From Mesorhizobium prunaredense (GTDB lineage Bacteria; Pseudomonadota; Alphaproteobacteria; Rhizobiales; Rhizobiaceae), in NCBI RefSeq assembly GCF_900156895.1, contig NZ_FTPD01000023.1, positions 353,010-417,009 of the forward strand: DNA of 64,000 bases. The letters run 5' to 3'. Below are positions 53,183-61,966 of the stretch, one piece after another. Within the stretch, counting starts at the first letter, position 1. Each line of letters starts with the position of its first letter. The notes under the pieces are model-generated. The model saw nothing but the letters and a program-made list of their open reading frames with translations, did not search any database and was not told where the DNA came from. The translations under genes and the position numbers were made by a program.

Positions 53183-54235
53183 ATGCAATCCATCGAATCC
53201 ACCGCTCTCGAGCCGACACGGGGCGAAATGACCGGCCTGCCGGCGCGGCAGAAGCTCATCAGGCTCGTCCCAGTCTACGGACTCGTCATCCTCACGCTCA
53301 TGCTGATCGTGCTGTTCTCAATCCTGCTGCCGAAAACGTTCCCGACACTGCTCAATTTACGCTCGATCGTTTCCGACAAGGCGATCATCGCACTGCTGTC
53401 GCTGGCCGCCATGATCCCGATGACTTCGGGCCGCATCGACCTGACCGTCGGCTACGGAATAGTATTGTGGCACATCCTCGCAATCAGCCTGCAGACCATG
53501 CTGGGCATTCCGTGGCCTCTCGCCGTGATGATCGTTCTGTTTCTCGGCGCCGGTACGGGCTTCCTGAACGGACTCCTCGTGGAGGTCGCCCGGATCGATT
53601 CCTTCATCGCCACGCTCGGCACGGGAACCGTGCTCTATGCGCTTGCCCTTTGGCACACCGGCGGGCGGCAGGTGGTCGGTGTCTTGCCCGACGGGTTCTA
53701 TGCGCTCAACGGCACCATGCTGTTCGGCCTGCCGATCACCGGCTTCTATGTGCTGGCGATCGCCGTCACGTTGTGGATCGTGCTGGAATATTTGCCGATC
53801 GGCCGCTACGTCTATGCGATCGGCGCCAATCCCAAGGCGGCTGCCCTCAACGGCATTCCTGTCCGGCGCTTCGTCATCGGGGCTTTCGTCTCGTCGGGGT
53901 TTCTCACCGCATTGACGGGCGTTCTGCTCGCTTCCAAGCTGCGCATCGGCCAGGCGAGCGTTGGCCTTGAATATCTGCTGCCGGCGCTTGTCGGAGCGTT
54001 CCTCGGCTCGACCACCATCAAACCCGGCCGGGTCAATGTCTGGGGCACGATGATCGGCGTCGCCATCCTCGCCGTCGGAATTTCCGGAATCCAGCAATTC
54101 GGCGGCTCCTTCTTCGTTGAGCCTCTATTCAACGGCGTGACGCTTCTCGTCGCGATCGGCATTGCCGGATACGCGCAGCGCAAACGGGGCGCCGCGGCAA
54201 AACTGCCGCGGAAGCCAAATCCGTCCGGAAGCTAA
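53183..54235 (+). CDS. Ribose-type sugar ABC transporter permease
   Basis: 350 residues with about nine hydrophobic segments after a ~30-residue cytoplasmic N-terminus. Family markers are MIPMTSGRIDLTVGYGI, NGLLVEVARIDSFIATLGTGTVLYAL, YAIGANPKAAALNGIPVRRFVIGAF and GSTTIKPGRVNVWGTMIG. Member of the RbsC/XylH group. Starts 18 bases after the ATPase stop. Confidence 0.92.
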   Translation: MQSIESTALEPTRGEMTGLPARQKLIRLVPVYGLVILTLMLIVLFSILLPKTFPTLLNLRSIVSDKAIIALLSLAAMIPMTSGRIDLTVGYGIVLWHILAISLQTMLGIPWPLAVMIVLFLGAGTGFLNGLLVEVARIDSFIATLGTGTVLYALALWHTGGRQVVGVLPDGFYALNGTMLFGLPITGFYVLAIAVTLWIVLEYLPIGRYVYAIGANPKAAALNGIPVRRFVIGAFVSSGFLTALTGVLLASKLRIGQASVGLEYLLPALVGAFLGSTTIKPGRVNVWGTMIGVAILAVGISGIQQFGGSFFVEPLFNGVTLLVAIGIAGYAQRKRGAAAKLPRKPNPSGS

Positions 54236-54280
54236 TAGTCCGGACGGTCGATCAGGATCTAAAAACAGGGAGATAGGGTT

Positions 54281-55399
54281 ATGCAGCGCAGGAACTTTTT
54301 GAAATCATCGGTGGCAATGCTGTCGGCCGCCATCGTGGCCCCGGCAATGTTTGCCGACCAGGCGCGGGCCGATGCGATGGCCGACGCCATGGCGATCGTC
54401 GAAAAATATGCCCAGAAAGTTACGGCCTGGGATGGCCCGAGCTCCGGCCCGAGGGCCCAGGAAGGCAAGACAATCGTCGTTCTTGCCGGCGACCTGAAAA
54501 ATGGCGGCATCCTTGGGGTGACGACCGGCGTCGAGGAAGCGGCCGAGGCGATCGGCTGGGAGGTCAAGGTGATCGACGGCGCCGGATCCATCGGAGGCCG
54601 CACCGCCGCCTTCGGCCAGGCCATGGCGCTGCAGCCAAGCGGCATCATCATCAACGGCTTCGACGCGGTCGAACAGGCACCGGCGATCGAGCAGGCCAAG
54701 GCCGCGGGCATTCCGATGGTTGCCTGGCATGCCGGCCCGACGATCGGCCCGGACGATAAAATAGGACTTTTCGCCAACGTCTCTACCGACGCCATGCAGG
54801 TCTCGGCCGCGGCCGCAAACTGGGCCTACGCAGACGCCAAAGGAAAACCCGGAGTCGTGATCTTCACCGATTCCACCTATGCGATAGCCATCGCCAAGGC
54901 CGATCGGATGAAGGAGGAAATCGAGAAGCTCGGCGGGACCGTGCTCGAATATGTCGATACGCCTATCGCCGAAACGTCGCAGCGCATGCCGCAGCTGACC
55001 ACCTCACTGCTGCAGAAGTACGGCGACAGCTGGACGCATTCGCTGGCCATCAACGATCTCTATTTCGACTTCATGGGCCCCTCGCTCGCGGCAGCCGGCA
55101 AGACGGGTACCGACGCGCCGATCAATGTCGCCGCCGGCGACGGCTCGGAATCGGCCTATCAACGCATCCGCGCCGGCCAGTTCCAGAAGGTGACGGTGGC
55201 CGAACCGCTCAACCTGCAGGGCTGGCAACTGGTCGACGAGCTGAACCGCGCGATCGCCGGTGCAAAATGGTCCGGCTACCTTTCGCCGCTCCATGTCGTG
55301 ACAGCGGTCAATGTCGAATTCGACGGCGGGCCGAAGAACAGCTTCGACCCCGACAATGGCTATCGCGACGAATACAAAAAAATGTGGGGCAAGATGTAG
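54281..55399 (+). CDS. Sugar ABC transporter substrate-binding protein with Tat signal
   Basis: 372 residues, RbsB-like. The N-terminus MQRRNFLKSSVAMLSAAIVAPAMFADQARAD has a twin-arginine motif (RRNFLK) and a hydrophobic stretch. KTIVVLAGDLKNGGILGVTTGVEEAA opens the periplasmic-binding fold, followed by GIIINGFDAVEQAPAIEQAKAAGIPMVAWHAG. It binds the sugar or sugar acid in the periplasm. Last gene of the O4-controlled transport operon before a strong hairpin. Confidence 0.9.
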   Translation: MQRRNFLKSSVAMLSAAIVAPAMFADQARADAMADAMAIVEKYAQKVTAWDGPSSGPRAQEGKTIVVLAGDLKNGGILGVTTGVEEAAEAIGWEVKVIDGAGSIGGRTAAFGQAMALQPSGIIINGFDAVEQAPAIEQAKAAGIPMVAWHAGPTIGPDDKIGLFANVSTDAMQVSAAAANWAYADAKGKPGVVIFTDSTYAIAIAKADRMKEEIEKLGGTVLEYVDTPIAETSQRMPQLTTSLLQKYGDSWTHSLAINDLYFDFMGPSLAAAGKTGTDAPINVAAGDGSESAYQRIRAGQFQKVTVAEPLNLQGWQLVDELNRAIAGAKWSGYLSPLHVVTAVNVEFDGGPKNSFDPDNGYRDEYKKMWGKM

Positions 55400-55407
55400 G
55401 CGCAGGT

Positions 55408-55442
55408 CGTAGCGGGCGCATCGGGAAGATGCGCCCGCTACG
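55408..55442 (+). terminator. Strong hairpin after the sugar-binding-protein gene
   Basis: CGTAGCGGGCGCATC (55408-55422) pairs perfectly with GATGCGCCCGCTACG (55428-55442), 15 bp with a 5-base loop, nine bases after the stop. No T-run follows, so it may terminate weakly or protect the binding-protein mRNA end while letting some transcripts reach the next gene. Confidence 0.6.
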
Positions 55443-55542
55443 ACTCACCCGGCCACAGCAGGCCCACCTCAACCGATCCGGCAGTCGCGCGGCCTCGCGG
55501 CCGCACCGGGAAATGTTGCAGGCCGAAACACCGGAGAAAACC

Positions 55543-55890
55543 ATGATCATCCGATACGCGCTCTTTGAAGGCGAAATTCATAGCGGCAGGGAAGCTGAGT
55601 TCCGCCAGTTCGTGAAAGACCGGCTTGTCCCACTCTGGACGCAGTTTCCCGAAGCCGAGGAAATCCGCATCCTCGACGAAACTATCCGCGACGAAGGTGC
55701 CCCGGCCTACGCAATGGCGCTGGCCATCCGCTATCCGGATATGGCGGCGTGCGAATTGGCGCTTCAATCCCCCATCCGATCCAAAAGCCGCGAAGTTACC
55801 GGCGAGCTGCTGAAAATGTTCACCGGACGCGTTCACCACCACGTGTTCGACGCCAGCGAATACGAGCCGACACGCGCACCTGAAGAATGA
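55543..55890 (+). CDS. Small Dabb-like / dimeric alpha+beta-barrel protein
   Basis: 115 residues from ATG 55543 with CGGAGAA upstream. MIIRYALFEGEIHSGREAEFRQFVKDRLVPLW and the C-terminal LLKMFTGRVHHHVFD suggest the ferredoxin-like dimeric barrel of Dabb/EthD-type proteins. It follows the sugar importer across the hairpin. A truncated paralogue lies after the amino-acid-type importer at 40985-41107, so the family seems tied to these import operons. Function unknown; a mutarotase- or isomerase-like role is only a guess. Confidence 0.72.
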   Translation: MIIRYALFEGEIHSGREAEFRQFVKDRLVPLWTQFPEAEEIRILDETIRDEGAPAYAMALAIRYPDMAACELALQSPIRSKSREVTGELLKMFTGRVHHHVFDASEYEPTRAPEE

Positions 55891-56168
55891 GCGGGCGGTA
55901 AGCAGAGATCGTTTTTGTCAACGTGTGGCAAACCAAGCTGGTGAGGCAGCCGCACGCCGCCGCGGACCAGGTCTAAATCGGCGATCCTGTCCGCCTCACG
56001 CGCTGCATCGGCACGGGTCAACGCGATGAAGATACGCCGGTATCAGCCACGCGCCATCATCCAGATGTTGCGCTCGAGCAGGCCGCACAGGGATTGGTGA
56101 CATAGCTGACGTTGCGGCTCGGCAAGACGCAGCAATCCTGCTAAGATCGGCGGTGGGAGGAGACGGGC

Positions 56169-57128
56169 ATGCAATCGCTGCCGATAGCCCATCCTGGCGT
56201 AGCCAAGACGACAGCCGACGCATCGCTTCCACTCGCCTATTCCACCGCGACGCTCTGCTGGCTCCTGTCCGCCGGCGTCTACATCGCAGCCAAGTGGGTT
56301 GCCCCCGAGATGCCGCCTTGGGCACTCTGCTTCTGGCGGCTGGCGCTCGCCTGCGCGATCCTGCTGCCTATCGTCCATCATCATCACGGGGCGATGCTCG
56401 CACTGATCCAGTCCCGGGCGATCGAGGTGCTGGCCATCGGCGCCATCGGGCTGACCCTCTGTCAGGGCATGATCTACACGGGCCTCAATTACACCGACGC
56501 GACCACCGCCGGCATTATCATGGCGCTGTCGCCGATCATGACCATGGTGCTTGCCCGCTTCGTGCTCGGCGAGCCCCTCGGCGTCTGGAAGGCGCTTGGC
56601 GCGCTGCTCGCTCTGGTCGGGATGGTGGTGATCGTGGCGCGCGGCGACCTTGCCGCGCTGATGCGGCTCCAGTTCAATCCCGGCGAGTTGTGGATCGTCG
56701 GCAGCGCGTTTTGCTGGGGCCTCTACACCGTGCTGCTGCGTCGCGCCAAATTCGCCATCGAACTGCTGCCGACGGTGGTCCTGCTGCTGGGGGCCGGCGC
56801 GCTGGCCGCACTGCCCCTCTATCTCTGGGAGCTGTTTTCCGGCGAGCGTTCGGCGCTGCATGCGAACGGCCTTCTGGCACTCGCCTATGTCGCTGGCCCG
56901 GGCGGCGCTCTGATGTATTACCTCTACAACCGCAGCGTCGAGACGCTTGGCGCCGGGCGCGCCAGCATGCTGCTCTATCTGCAGACTGTCTTCGTCGCCG
57001 TGCTCGCTTACCTTTTCCTAGGGGAAAGCTTGCACGGCTACGACCTCGCCGGCGCCGCCTTTATCATCGCCGGCCTGCTGCTCGCCACCGCGATCAAGCC
57101 GAGGCAGCGGACGGTGCATGTCGCGTAG
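56169..57128 (+). CDS. EamA/DMT-family transporter
   Basis: 319 residues with ten predicted transmembrane helices in two EamA halves. The first contains PWALCFWRLALACAILLPIV and QGMIYTGLNYTDATTAGIIMALSPIMTMVLA, the second AGRASMLLYLQTVFVAVLAYLFLGESL. ATG 56169 has GGGAGGAG upstream. Drug/metabolite exporter superfamily; substrate unknown. It stands alone, convergent with the DrrB-like gene. Confidence 0.9.
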   Translation: MQSLPIAHPGVAKTTADASLPLAYSTATLCWLLSAGVYIAAKWVAPEMPPWALCFWRLALACAILLPIVHHHHGAMLALIQSRAIEVLAIGAIGLTLCQGMIYTGLNYTDATTAGIIMALSPIMTMVLARFVLGEPLGVWKALGALLALVGMVVIVARGDLAALMRLQFNPGELWIVGSAFCWGLYTVLLRRAKFAIELLPTVVLLLGAGALAALPLYLWELFSGERSALHANGLLALAYVAGPGGALMYYLYNRSVETLGAGRASMLLYLQTVFVAVLAYLFLGESLHGYDLAGAAFIIAGLLLATAIKPRQRTVHVA

Positions 57129-57151
57129 GGATACCTCTCCCGCTACTCGTC

Positions 57152-57958
57152 TCACCTTCTGAGATACAGCCATAGTGTCGTCGGCGCCAGGATCGCGGTC
57201 AGCGCCACCGGCGCGATCAGGGCGAGGACGACCTGACTGAGTGTCGCCCCGCCACCCATCAACCCGCGCAGCGCCGTCGTCATCAGCGACACCGGGTTGA
57301 CTTCGACGAAGGCCCGCAGCCAGTCCGGCATGGTCCCGGGGTCGACCATGATGTTGGAGGCGAAGACGAGCGGGAACAGGAAGGTAAAGCCGAGCGTCAT
57401 CACTGTGGTTGGCGTGCGGATCAGCAGGCCGAGCACGATGAATACCCAGCCCATGCCGAACCCGATGGTGATCAGCATGGCGAAGGCGGCAAGCACGCCG
57501 AGGGTGCCCGCCTCCGGCCGGTAACCGAGGATCAGCCCGATGGTGAGGATGATCGAAGCGGCAATCAAATGGCGCAGGATGTCGCCCACCATCAGGCCGG
57601 CGAACGGAGACAGCGACCAGATCGGCAGCGATCGGAAGCGGTCGAACAAGCCCTTGTCGAGGTCGGTCGACAATCCCATGCCCGAATAGACTGCGTTGAA
57701 CACCACGGTCTGAACCAGGATGCCGGGTAGGAAGAACTGCAGGTATTCGCCAGGCGAACCGGCGAGCGCACCGCCGAAGACGAAGGTGAACAGCAGCGTG
57801 AACATGATCGGTGTCATCACCAGGTCGAAGAGCTGCTCCGGCACATGCTTGAATTTCAGCACCGCGCGCCATCCGAAGACCAGCGCGTTGGAAAGGGCCG
57901 ATGGGGTCCTCGGTCGGGCGACCCTTTGCAGCCGCTGCAGGGATGTCGTGTCGATCAT
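57152..57958 (-). CDS. ABC-2 type permease, DrrB-like
   Basis: 268 residues with six helices of the ABC-2 type. MTPIMFTLLFTFVFGGALAG and FLLPGILVQTVVFNAVYSGMGLSTDLDKGLFDRFRSLP-like sequence (residues near 50-110) are typical of daunorubicin-resistance-type permeases. It overlaps the ATPase gene stop by four bases and forms the export channel. Confidence 0.9.
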   Translation of the reverse strand: MIDTTSLQRLQRVARPRTPSALSNALVFGWRAVLKFKHVPEQLFDLVMTPIMFTLLFTFVFGGALAGSPGEYLQFFLPGILVQTVVFNAVYSGMGLSTDLDKGLFDRFRSLPIWSLSPFAGLMVGDILRHLIAASIILTIGLILGYRPEAGTLGVLAAFAMLITIGFGMGWVFIVLGLLIRTPTTVMTLGFTFLFPLVFASNIMVDPGTMPDWLRAFVEVNPVSLMTTALRGLMGGGATLSQVVLALIAPVALTAILAPTTLWLYLRR

Positions 57959-58962
57959 GGCTTGTCGTCCTTCCGGCTTTCACCCAGGCTCGGCTGGCCG
58001 GTCAGCGCGAAGAAGACCTCCTCAAGGCTGGGTTGGCCCATGGAGAAATCCGACAGTTCGATGCCGGCAGCGACCAGGTCGGCGAGCGCCTCGTTGGCGG
58101 CCTTCGCCGTGCCGGCAAGGACGGAAAGTTCCGCGCCTTCGGCACTGCGTTGGACAGGGTGCTCCAGCCGGCGTTCCAGAATCGCCGCCGCCTGGTCCAG
58201 CCGCGCAACATCGGCGAGCGCGACATGGAGAAACCCGGAGCCGGTGGCCGCCTTCAATTCCCGGCTGGTGCCTTCGGCAATCTTCCTGCCGTGGTCGATG
58301 ACGGCGATGCGTGCCGCGAGTTGATCGGCCTCTTCGAGATATTGCGTGGTGAGCAGGATGGTGACGCCGGCCTCGGCGAGGCCGCGGATCATGCCCCAGA
58401 CATCCTTGCGGGCGTTCGGATCGAGGCCTGTGGTCGGCTCATCGAGGAACAGCACGCCTGGCGTGACGATCAGCGAGGCGGCTATGTCGAGCCTCCTTCG
58501 CATGCCACCCGAATAGTCCCTCACCTGTTTCGTCGCCGCCTCGGACAAGCCGAAAGCCGCGAGCAGGTCGTCCGCACGGGCTTTAGCGGCGCGACCGCGA
58601 AAACCCCAGAGTCGGGCGAGCAGGACGAGGTTCTCACGGCCCGTCAGGTCCTCGTCGAGCGAAGCGAACTGCCCGGTCATCGCGATTGCCGCACGGACCT
58701 CATGCGGGGCCTGCACGAGATCGTGCCCCATCACGGTCGCGGAGCCGGCGTCAGGCCGCGACAGCGTCGAAAGCATCCGCATCAGCGTTGTCTTGCCGGC
58801 GCCGTTCGGACCCAGGATAGCGAAAATCATGCCGCGCGGCACATCGAGGTCGATACCATCGACGGCACGCAGCTTGCCGAAGGTTTTGACCAGGCCCCGG
58901 GCGGAAATGGCTGACTGGGCAAGGCCCGTGGCGGGCAGACCCATAGGAGAAGTATCGTTCAT
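57955..58962 (-). CDS. ABC exporter ATPase, DrrA-like
   Basis: 335 residues from ATG 58962 (ATG 58944 possible). Walker A GPNGAGKTTLMRML, signature DYSGGMRRRLDIAASL, Walker B VLFLDEPTTGLDP and the DrrA-type C-terminal extension after HGRKIAEGT. It powers the DrrB-like permease in a two-gene exporter. Substrate unknown; the family includes exporters of drugs and lipids. Confidence 0.92.
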   Translation of the reverse strand: MNDTSPMGLPATGLAQSAISARGLVKTFGKLRAVDGIDLDVPRGMIFAILGPNGAGKTTLMRMLSTLSRPDAGSATVMGHDLVQAPHEVRAAIAMTGQFASLDEDLTGRENLVLLARLWGFRGRAAKARADDLLAAFGLSEAATKQVRDYSGGMRRRLDIAASLIVTPGVLFLDEPTTGLDPNARKDVWGMIRGLAEAGVTILLTTQYLEEADQLAARIAVIDHGRKIAEGTSRELKAATGSGFLHVALADVARLDQAAAILERRLEHPVQRSAEGAELSVLAGTAKAANEALADLVAAGIELSDFSMGQPSLEEVFFALTGQPSLGESRKDDKP

Positions 58963-59143
58963 GCAATCATCCGGCAGTCGCAAAATGAAGGCCAACTTCG
59001 GCGCAATGGCTGCGTCGTCAGTTCCTCTGCAGGCGCACGAGCTTACCGTCTGGCTTGTCCTCAAGCCAGAGGCTCCGACCATCTGCCTGGCCGCCGCGCT
59101 GTAGCGCCGGTCAGATCATGTCGGCTACTCCCTTGGGGTTTTC

Positions 59144-59653
59144 TCACTCGATCACGGCACAGGTCTGACGTTTTCCGGCATCACCGGCAGGCTGGCTTTT
59201 GTAGTCGTCCTGTCCACCGTGGATCATCAATGCCTTGCCTCGTATCGCCGTTTCTCCACCATCCAGCTTGACCATGCTGTTGAACACCTGAGCACGCAAA
59301 ACGCCGTCGGCGCCGACCCGCTGATTTGGCATATCGCCCGCGTGAGGGCCTTTCCCAGTGAGATATCCATGTTCGGCATTCGTCGGATTGAAGTGCCCAC
59401 CGGCCGAGTCATGGCCGGTCTGATGATCGCACTTTCCGGTCTCATGAACATGGAACGCAACCCATTCGCCCGCCGGCAGTCCCGTCACCTCCAACTCTAT
59501 CAGCACACCCTGCGCCGCCTCGGTCAGCGTGGCCGTTCCATTCTTCTCGCCAGCCATGTTGACGAATTCGGCTTTCGCGGTCGCGGCGTCCTGAGCCGCT
59601 GCAGGCATCGCGACCGCCAGCGCCAACCCTGTTGTTGCAACCAATCTTTTCAT
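59144..59653 (-). CDS. sodC: Cu/Zn superoxide dismutase
   Basis: 169 residues. A Sec signal peptide (MKRLVATTGLALAVAMPAAAQ) directs it to the periplasm. The copper ligands are in WVAFHVHETGKC, the bridging and zinc ligands in SAGGHFNPTNAEHG and GKGPHAGDMPN, and MIHGGQDDYKSQPAGDAG is the family signature; the disulphide Cys pair is present (KCDH and QTCAVIE). It converts superoxide to peroxide in the periplasm. A longer frame to 59977 has no support. Confidence 0.94.
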   Translation of the reverse strand: MKRLVATTGLALAVAMPAAAQDAATAKAEFVNMAGEKNGTATLTEAAQGVLIELEVTGLPAGEWVAFHVHETGKCDHQTGHDSAGGHFNPTNAEHGYLTGKGPHAGDMPNQRVGADGVLRAQVFNSMVKLDGGETAIRGKALMIHGGQDDYKSQPAGDAGKRQTCAVIE

Positions 59654-59784
59654 TGACTCTGCCTCCGGTTGTCCAGGGCATCCAAACAACAACGGGGCCT
59701 CTTCGTTCCATTTGGGAATTGAGTTTTTGTCTCCGGCACGGCCGCCAGGGAAGCGACGCCGACAACTTTTTCGATGTGCCTCAG

Positions 59785-60561
59785 TTACACCAGTTCGAAG
59801 AGTTGCGCGGTTTGCCAGCCCGCCAGCACTATGATGAGAGTACCAACGAGCCTGAGAAGCGTCTTTTCTGCGATCGACTTCACCATCAATCCGGCGATCG
59901 GCGCTGCGATCACGCCGCCAAGGACCAAGCCGGCAACGGCGACTAGATTTTCTGCCAGCTCTCCTGCCTCCGCCCAATGGCCCGTCAATAACGCAAACAG
60001 GAAGGTCAGAGACACCGACAACGTGATGAGGAACTCGCTGGCATTAACCGTACCAATAACGTAGCGGGGCGTCCCGCCAAAACCGAGAAGGCCTGTCGTC
60101 ACGATGGGTCCCCATCCGCCACCCCCTGCGGCATCGAGAAATCCACCACCAAGTCCAAGCGGAGGTACCACGGCTGCAGGGACCGGATTGCTTGGGAACC
60201 GCCGGAAGGAACGGAACAGGAGCCAAGCTCCGACGAGCGCGAGATATATGGTCACATATGGCTTCATGACGGCCCCTTCAAACGAGGTGAGCACAAAAGC
60301 GCCGAGAACGCCGCCGAGCACGCCAAATGGCATCAGCCGCCAGAAAAGCTTCCAGTCGATATTGCGGTGATAGAGGTGAGCCGAACCCGAAGCCGCCGTG
60401 GTAAACAGCTCAGCCGCGTGAACCGAAGCCGAAGCGTGCGCAGGAGACACGCCAAACCCCAGTAGTGTTGTCGAGCAAACCACGCCGTAGGCCATGCCGA
60501 GAGCTCCGTCCACAGCCTGAGCTAAAAACCCCACGATCACAAAAAGAAGGAATTCTTGCAT
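59785..60561 (-). CDS. TauE/SafE-family sulfite/sulfonate exporter-like permease
   Basis: 258 residues with about eight helices. LLFVIVGFLAQAVDGALGMAYGVV and the internal GLGGGFLDAAGGGGWGPIVTTGLL are the two family repeats. ATG 60561 has GGAGAG upstream; ATG 60576 would add five residues. Exports organosulfur or other small anions in characterised relatives. Divergent from the TPP riboswitch unit. Confidence 0.9.
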   Translation of the reverse strand: MQEFLLFVIVGFLAQAVDGALGMAYGVVCSTTLLGFGVSPAHASASVHAAELFTTAASGSAHLYHRNIDWKLFWRLMPFGVLGGVLGAFVLTSFEGAVMKPYVTIYLALVGAWLLFRSFRRFPSNPVPAAVVPPLGLGGGFLDAAGGGGWGPIVTTGLLGFGGTPRYVIGTVNASEFLITLSVSLTFLFALLTGHWAEAGELAENLVAVAGLVLGGVIAAPIAGLMVKSIAEKTLLRLVGTLIIVLAGWQTAQLFELV

Positions 60562-60817
60562 TTGGCTCTCCAACAAAGCGCGGTTGTCCTCGACGAAAGA
60601 GGAACCCGCTGCCTACAACGCATGCAATCTTCATGCTTCCACAACTCACCAAACGCCTGGCTTCGATAATGGGACGACGAACGGGAGACTGTCCACCCGA
60701 TCGACGCCTTTCTCCGCACCCGCTGCGATCGAATAGACTGCGCCGCATCTCCTCTGGAGGTTTCACGGGTCGGCCGCAGACTTGCAGCGCCACCCCATAT
60801 CTGTTTAATTGCCGCCA

Positions 60818-60910
60818 TCCACAGGGGTGCTCCGTATCGCCGGGGCTGAGAGATGGGCTGCAAGCCCGTAAACCCTAGAGCTGATCTGGATAATACCAGC
60901 GGAGCGAGGC
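60818..60910 (+). promoter_or_regulatory. TPP (THI-box) riboswitch
   Basis: The conserved THI-box core is present: AGGGGTGC (60823-60830), GGGGCTGAGA (60842-60851), the P3 hairpin GGGCTGCAAGCCC, AAACCC, and CTGATCTGGATAATACCAGCGGAG (about 60881-60904). GCTCC (60829-60833) pairs with GGAGC (60901-60905) to close P1. The start codon at 60916 is only about ten bases later, so thiamine pyrophosphate probably hides the ribosome-binding site and blocks translation. It controls the YkoF-like remnant and the thiX-thiZ-thiY-type importer. Confidence 0.95.
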
Positions 60911-60915
60911 GGGCG

Positions 60916-61143
60916 ATGTTTTCTGACGCACAGATTTCTCTTTTTCCGATGTTCCCTCTTTATCCGATGATTGGCGATTTCGTCGGCGTCTCCGGGCTCG
61001 ATGCGCTCGACCCTTGCCGCGAACGGTTGCGCATAGGGACAGACGATATTTTGACGCTGCCGGTCGGACCGCTCGAAAGCCATGTCACGATCGACCTCAC
61101 GATCGACCTCGCGGTTTCGGCCAACGGCCCGGCCCCGCGCTGA
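60916..61143 (+). pseudogene. Truncated YkoF-like thiamine/HMP-binding gene
   Basis: 75 codons from ATG 60916. The start, MFSDAQISLFPMFPLYPMIGDFVGV, then LDALDPCRERLRIGTDDILTLPVGP, resembles the first YkoF domain (AQxSLYP, DDFVGV, TDDxSTLxVGP). The rest ends after VTIDLTIDLAVSANGP, whereas intact members have about 200 residues in two domains. An extra FPMFPLYPM stretch suggests a small duplication. It is directly under the riboswitch and ends 22 bases before the permease start, so it may survive only as a translated leader. Confidence 0.6.
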
Positions 61144-61165
61144 TCTTTCGCGCCAGAGGTCTCGC

Positions 61166-61966
61166 ATGTCCCAACCATTCTCCGCCACGCTGCGAATCGC
61201 AGTCCTGTTCGGCAAGGTTGGACCGGCCTTGCTATCGGTCGGCACGCTGGTTTTGGCCTGGGAGCTCTATGCGCGCCTCTCGGGCATCTCGCCCACCACG
61301 CTGCCCGCGCCGTCACGCGTTCTCGCCCAGGCCATCCAGCAGCGCCAGGCGCTGTTCGACAACACCGTGCCGACGATCAGCGCCACATTGGCGGGTTTCG
61401 CCTGTTCGCTGGCCGTTGCCTTCATCCTTTCGATGCTGATCGACTTCTTCAAACCGCTGCGCAGCGCCCTGTTCCCGCTGTTCGTCATCAGCCAGACCCT
61501 GCCGCTGGTGGCGATCGCCCCGCTGATCGTGCTCTGGTTCGGCTTCGGGCTGACGCCGAAGATCATGCTGGTCGCCCTCGTGACCTTCTTTCCCATGCTG
61601 GTCGCGCTGGTGCAGGGGTATGCATCGACGGATCGCGACATCTCGGCGCTTCTGCATTCGATGGGCGCTTCCCGCATGCGCATTTTCCGGCTGGCCCGCC
61701 TGCCCTCCTCGCTGCCCTATTTCTTCGCCGGGCTGCGCATCTCGATCACCTATGCCGTGGTTGGCGCCATCTTCGCGGAATATGCCGGTGCGGCCAAAGG
61801 GCTCGGCATCTACATGCTCAACGCCAAGAACAATTTCCGGTCCGATCTCGTGCTGGCGGCCGTGCTGGTCAGCGCCTTGCTTACGCTGGTCCTGTTTGCC
61901 GCTACGGCGCTGATCCAGCGCGCCGCCATGCCATGGGAGCGGCTCGATGCCGCACGAAAATCATGA
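61166..61966 (+). CDS. thiX: Thiamine-precursor ABC importer permease (ThiX-type)
   Basis: 266 residues with about six helices, BPD_transp_1 type. PAPSRVLAQAIQQRQALFDNTVPTI is the usual N-terminal region of SsuC/ThiX-like permeases; the EAA loop is in STDRDISALLHSMGASRMRIFRLARLPSSLPYFFAGLR. Assignment to thiamine precursor (hydroxymethylpyrimidine type) uptake rests on the TPP riboswitch and the adjacent NMT1-type binding protein. Four-base overlap with the ATPase gene. Confidence 0.87.
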   Translation: MSQPFSATLRIAVLFGKVGPALLSVGTLVLAWELYARLSGISPTTLPAPSRVLAQAIQQRQALFDNTVPTISATLAGFACSLAVAFILSMLIDFFKPLRSALFPLFVISQTLPLVAIAPLIVLWFGFGLTPKIMLVALVTFFPMLVALVQGYASTDRDISALLHSMGASRMRIFRLARLPSSLPYFFAGLRISITYAVVGAIFAEYAGAAKGLGIYMLNAKNNFRSDLVLAAVLVSALLTLVLFAATALIQRAAMPWERLDAARKS

